Program-made: the position numbers and the translations under genes | Assembly (NCBI RefSeq): GCF_004217315.1 | Contig: NZ_SGWR01000001.1 | Coordinates: forward strand, 310,001-374,000 | Length of the DNA: 64,000 nucleotides | DNA from: Corticibacter populi | GTDB taxonomy: Bacteria; Pseudomonadota; Gammaproteobacteria; Burkholderiales; Burkholderiaceae_C | Reading direction: 5' to 3' | Shown: in pieces, positions 62,245-64,000 of the stretch | Position numbering within the stretch: the first letter of the stretch is position 1 | How the letters are laid out: each line of letters starts with the position of its first letter | Notes under the pieces: generated by a model | The model's database searches: none | The model's input: the letters and a program-made list of their open reading frames with translations, nothing else | Told to the model about the DNA's origin: nothing

Positions 62245-63225
62245 TCAATCGACCTGCGCGCCCGTGGCCTTGACGATGGGCGCATAGCGTTCACGCTCGG
62301 CATGCATGAAGGCATCGAAATCGGCTGCGGTGCTGGGGGCGGGGGTGGCCAGCAGCATCTCGAAGCGCTGGGCGATGTCCCGGCCGCCCAGTGCCTCGGT
62401 AAAGACACGGTTGAGCCGGGCGATGGACGCCTCTGGCGTGCCGGCCGGCACGACCAGACCCCACCAGGTATCGATGGCGAAGCCGGGCAGGGTCGCGGCC
62501 ATGGTGGGCACGGCGGGCAACTGGCTGCTGGGCTCGAGGGTGGTGACAGCCAACGGGGTCAGCTTGCCCGCGCGGATGTTGGGGGCGGCGGCGGCCAGAT
62601 TGTCGAAGTTGAAATCGACTTCTCTGGAGAGCAGGGCGAGCTGCGCCGGGCTGGCGCCGTTGTAGGGCACATGCACGGCATCGATGCCGGCCATGTTCTT
62701 GAACAGTTCGCCGGCCAGATGGCCGGCGCTGCCGTTGCCGCCACTGCCATAGTTGAGCTTGCCCGGATGCTGCCGGGCGTAGGCAATCAGATCCTGCAGC
62801 GACTCGATGCCCTTGGCGCGGGCGGCGTCGCTGTTCATGACCAGCACATTGGGAATGCGGGCGACCAGGGTAACGCCGGCGAAATCCTTGGCTGGGTCAT
62901 AGGGCATGCTCTGGTACAGCCATGGATTGATGGCGATGGTGGCGACGGCGGCAATACCCAGCGTCTTGCCATCGGCGGCGGCGCGCGCGACCTGGCCCAG
63001 GCCGATGTTGCCGCCCGCTCCCGGCCGGTTGTCGATGATGATGGTGCCCAACTCGCCCTTGGCAGCCTCGGCCAGGGCGCGCGCGGTGGTGTCCAGCGGG
63101 CCGCCCGGCGCATAGGGCACGACGATGGTAGTCACCGCCTGCGCATCGGCTGGTGCGGCATGCGCATGCAGGGAGAGGAGGCCCAGGACGGACAGGGCCA
63201 GGGCTGCGATGGTTCTTGGATTCAT
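62245..63225 (-). CDS. Bug-family (TctC-like) solute-binding protein
   Basis: Tripartite tricarboxylate transporter substrate-binding protein of 326 residues. The signal peptide ends LSLHAHA, followed by the two Bug loops TTIVVPYAPGGPLDTTAR and DNRPGAGGNIGLGQVARA, and VHVPYNGASPAQLALLSREV later. No membrane subunit genes are next to it, so it is an orphan of the type very numerous in Bordetella and Comamonadaceae; it may use the tctBA permease in this window or serve as a sensor ligand-binding protein. Ligand unknown. Confidence 0.92.
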   Translation of the reverse strand: MNPRTIAALALSVLGLLSLHAHAAPADAQAVTTIVVPYAPGGPLDTTARALAEAAKGELGTIIIDNRPGAGGNIGLGQVARAAADGKTLGIAAVATIAINPWLYQSMPYDPAKDFAGVTLVARIPNVLVMNSDAARAKGIESLQDLIAYARQHPGKLNYGSGGNGSAGHLAGELFKNMAGIDAVHVPYNGASPAQLALLSREVDFNFDNLAAAAPNIRAGKLTPLAVTTLEPSSQLPAVPTMAATLPGFAIDTWWGLVVPAGTPEASIARLNRVFTEALGGRDIAQRFEMLLATPAPSTAADFDAFMHAERERYAPIVKATGAQVD

Positions 63226-63306
63226 GGCGATGCGAAGGGAGGTCAGGGCGCCGGCTGCGATGCGGCGGGGCACGGAGATTGGATGGGGCGCTGAGTGTGG
63301 CGGGGA

Positions 63307-64000
63307 TTATGCCGCCACGTCGGCAGCGGTCGTGAAGGCGTCGGCGTAGAAGGCGTCCTCGGGCAGACTGCGGCTCTCGGTGTAGGCCGTGCGTGCGCTG
63401 TCGACCACGATCGGTGCCCCGCAGGCGTAGACCTCATGGCCAGAGAGATCATCGAAGTCGTCCAGCACGGCCTGGTGCACGAAGCCGGTACGGCCCTGCC
63501 AGTCGTCCTCGGGCAGGGCGTTTGAGACGACCGGCACGTAGTGCAGATTCGGCAGGCTGCGGACTTGCTCCAGCACCCAGTCGTTCATGTAGAGGTCGGC
63601 CGGGCGGCGTCCGCCCCAGTAGAACGCGATCGGTCGCATGATGCGCTTGTGCCTGACATGTTCGAGCATGGCCTTGATGGGAGCGAAGCCGGTGCCGGAA
63701 GCCAGCAGGATGATGGGCTTGCCGGAATCCTCGCGCAGATAGAAGCTGCCGAAAGGTCCCTCGATGCGCAGGATTTCCTTTTCCTTCATGTTGGTGAAGA
63801 CATGCTCGGTGAATTGGCCGCCGGGATGGTGGCGGATGTGCAGTTCCAGCCCAGGCGACTCGGCCTGCACATGCGGAGCCACCGCCATCGAATAGGCGCG
63901 GCGCGAGCCGTCCTTGAGCAGGAACTCGACGTACTGTCCGGCGTGGTAGCGGAAGGTTTCCGTGGCTGGCAGCTGCAACAGCACCTGCATCACGTCCGGG
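63307..64000 (-). CDS. Ferredoxin-NAD(P) reductase-like flavoprotein, 5' end cut by window edge
   Basis: C-terminal 231 residues of a flavin oxidoreductase. The FAD-binding motif RRAYSMA is followed by the NAD-binding loop ASGTGFAPIKAML and the end motif CGAPIVVDSAR. The frame stays open to base 64000, so the N-terminal part is missing; in Burkholderiales this protein (often named CDP-6-deoxy-delta-3,4-glucoseen reductase) begins with a plant-type 2Fe-2S ferredoxin domain. It supplies reducing electrons; the partner enzyme is not in view. Confidence 0.85.
   Translation of the reverse strand, partial: PDVMQVLLQLPATETFRYHAGQYVEFLLKDGSRRAYSMAVAPHVQAESPGLELHIRHHPGGQFTEHVFTNMKEKEILRIEGPFGSFYLREDSGKPIILLASGTGFAPIKAMLEHVRHKRIMRPIAFYWGGRRPADLYMNDWVLEQVRSLPNLHYVPVVSNALPEDDWQGRTGFVHQAVLDDFDDLSGHEVYACGAPIVVDSARTAYTESRSLPEDAFYADAFTTAADVAA

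Overview
The window is high-GC, gene-dense DNA from a Gram-negative bacterium, most likely a betaproteobacterium of the order Burkholderiales (Comamonadaceae or Alcaligenaceae type). The evidence is the gene order fimV-truA-trpF-trpB-trpA-accD next to folC-SPOR-cvpA-purF, a double-length UvrA, a complete TctDE/TctCBA tricarboxylate transport locus with a second Bug-type binding protein, and a fimT-pilV-pilW-pilX-pilY1-pilE minor pilin cluster. No rRNA, tRNA, CRISPR array, prophage or complete insertion sequence was recognised. The species cannot be fixed from the sequence alone.

Layout. Bases 1-2820 hold an aldo/keto reductase (cut by the left edge), a short-chain dehydrogenase and a divergent LysR regulator, with a 9-bp tandem repeat between the two divergent genes. 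Bases 2842-5147 hold an SPFH protein, a MOSC protein and a flavodoxin. Bases 5373-11989 form an iron/siderophore locus: ECF sigma factor, FecR anti-sigma factor, TonB-dependent receptor with a signalling domain, and two tandem Tat-exported esterases, with ATGA overlaps at two junctions. A Pat-type protein acetyltransferase (12161-14851) and the msrPQ methionine sulfoxide repair pair follow, then a HipA-like kinase of the YjjJ/HipH type, slyX, a 182-bp palindromic repeat, a YebC-family regulator, an FKBP isomerase, DbpA, and a 1954-residue double UvrA.

Bases 27848-28598 are a gene-poor scar with a decayed IS110-family transposase remnant. Next come a second aldo/keto reductase, a FUSC-family membrane protein and a fused HAD phosphatase/mannitol-1-phosphate dehydrogenase that could make mannitol as a compatible solute. 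Bases 33354-41415 carry the type IV pilus minor pilin/PilY1 operon, visibly richer in A+T than its surroundings. Bases 41675-48368 carry the tricarboxylate two-component system and transporter plus an AbrB-type membrane protein. The rest is conserved core: Usp, FolC, a SPOR protein, CvpA and PurF on the plus strand; AccD, TrpA, TrpB, TrpF, TruA and FimV on the minus strand; then a solitary Bug-type binding protein and a flavin oxidoreductase cut by the right edge.

The sequence does not show an obviously new defence or biosynthetic system. The best targets for a second look are the paired Tat esterases of the siderophore locus, the palindromic mobile-like repeat at 18431-18612, the double UvrA, the fused mannitol enzyme, the repeat-bearing promoters (1771-1822, 16681-16721, 41583-41610) and the PA14-bearing PilY1.
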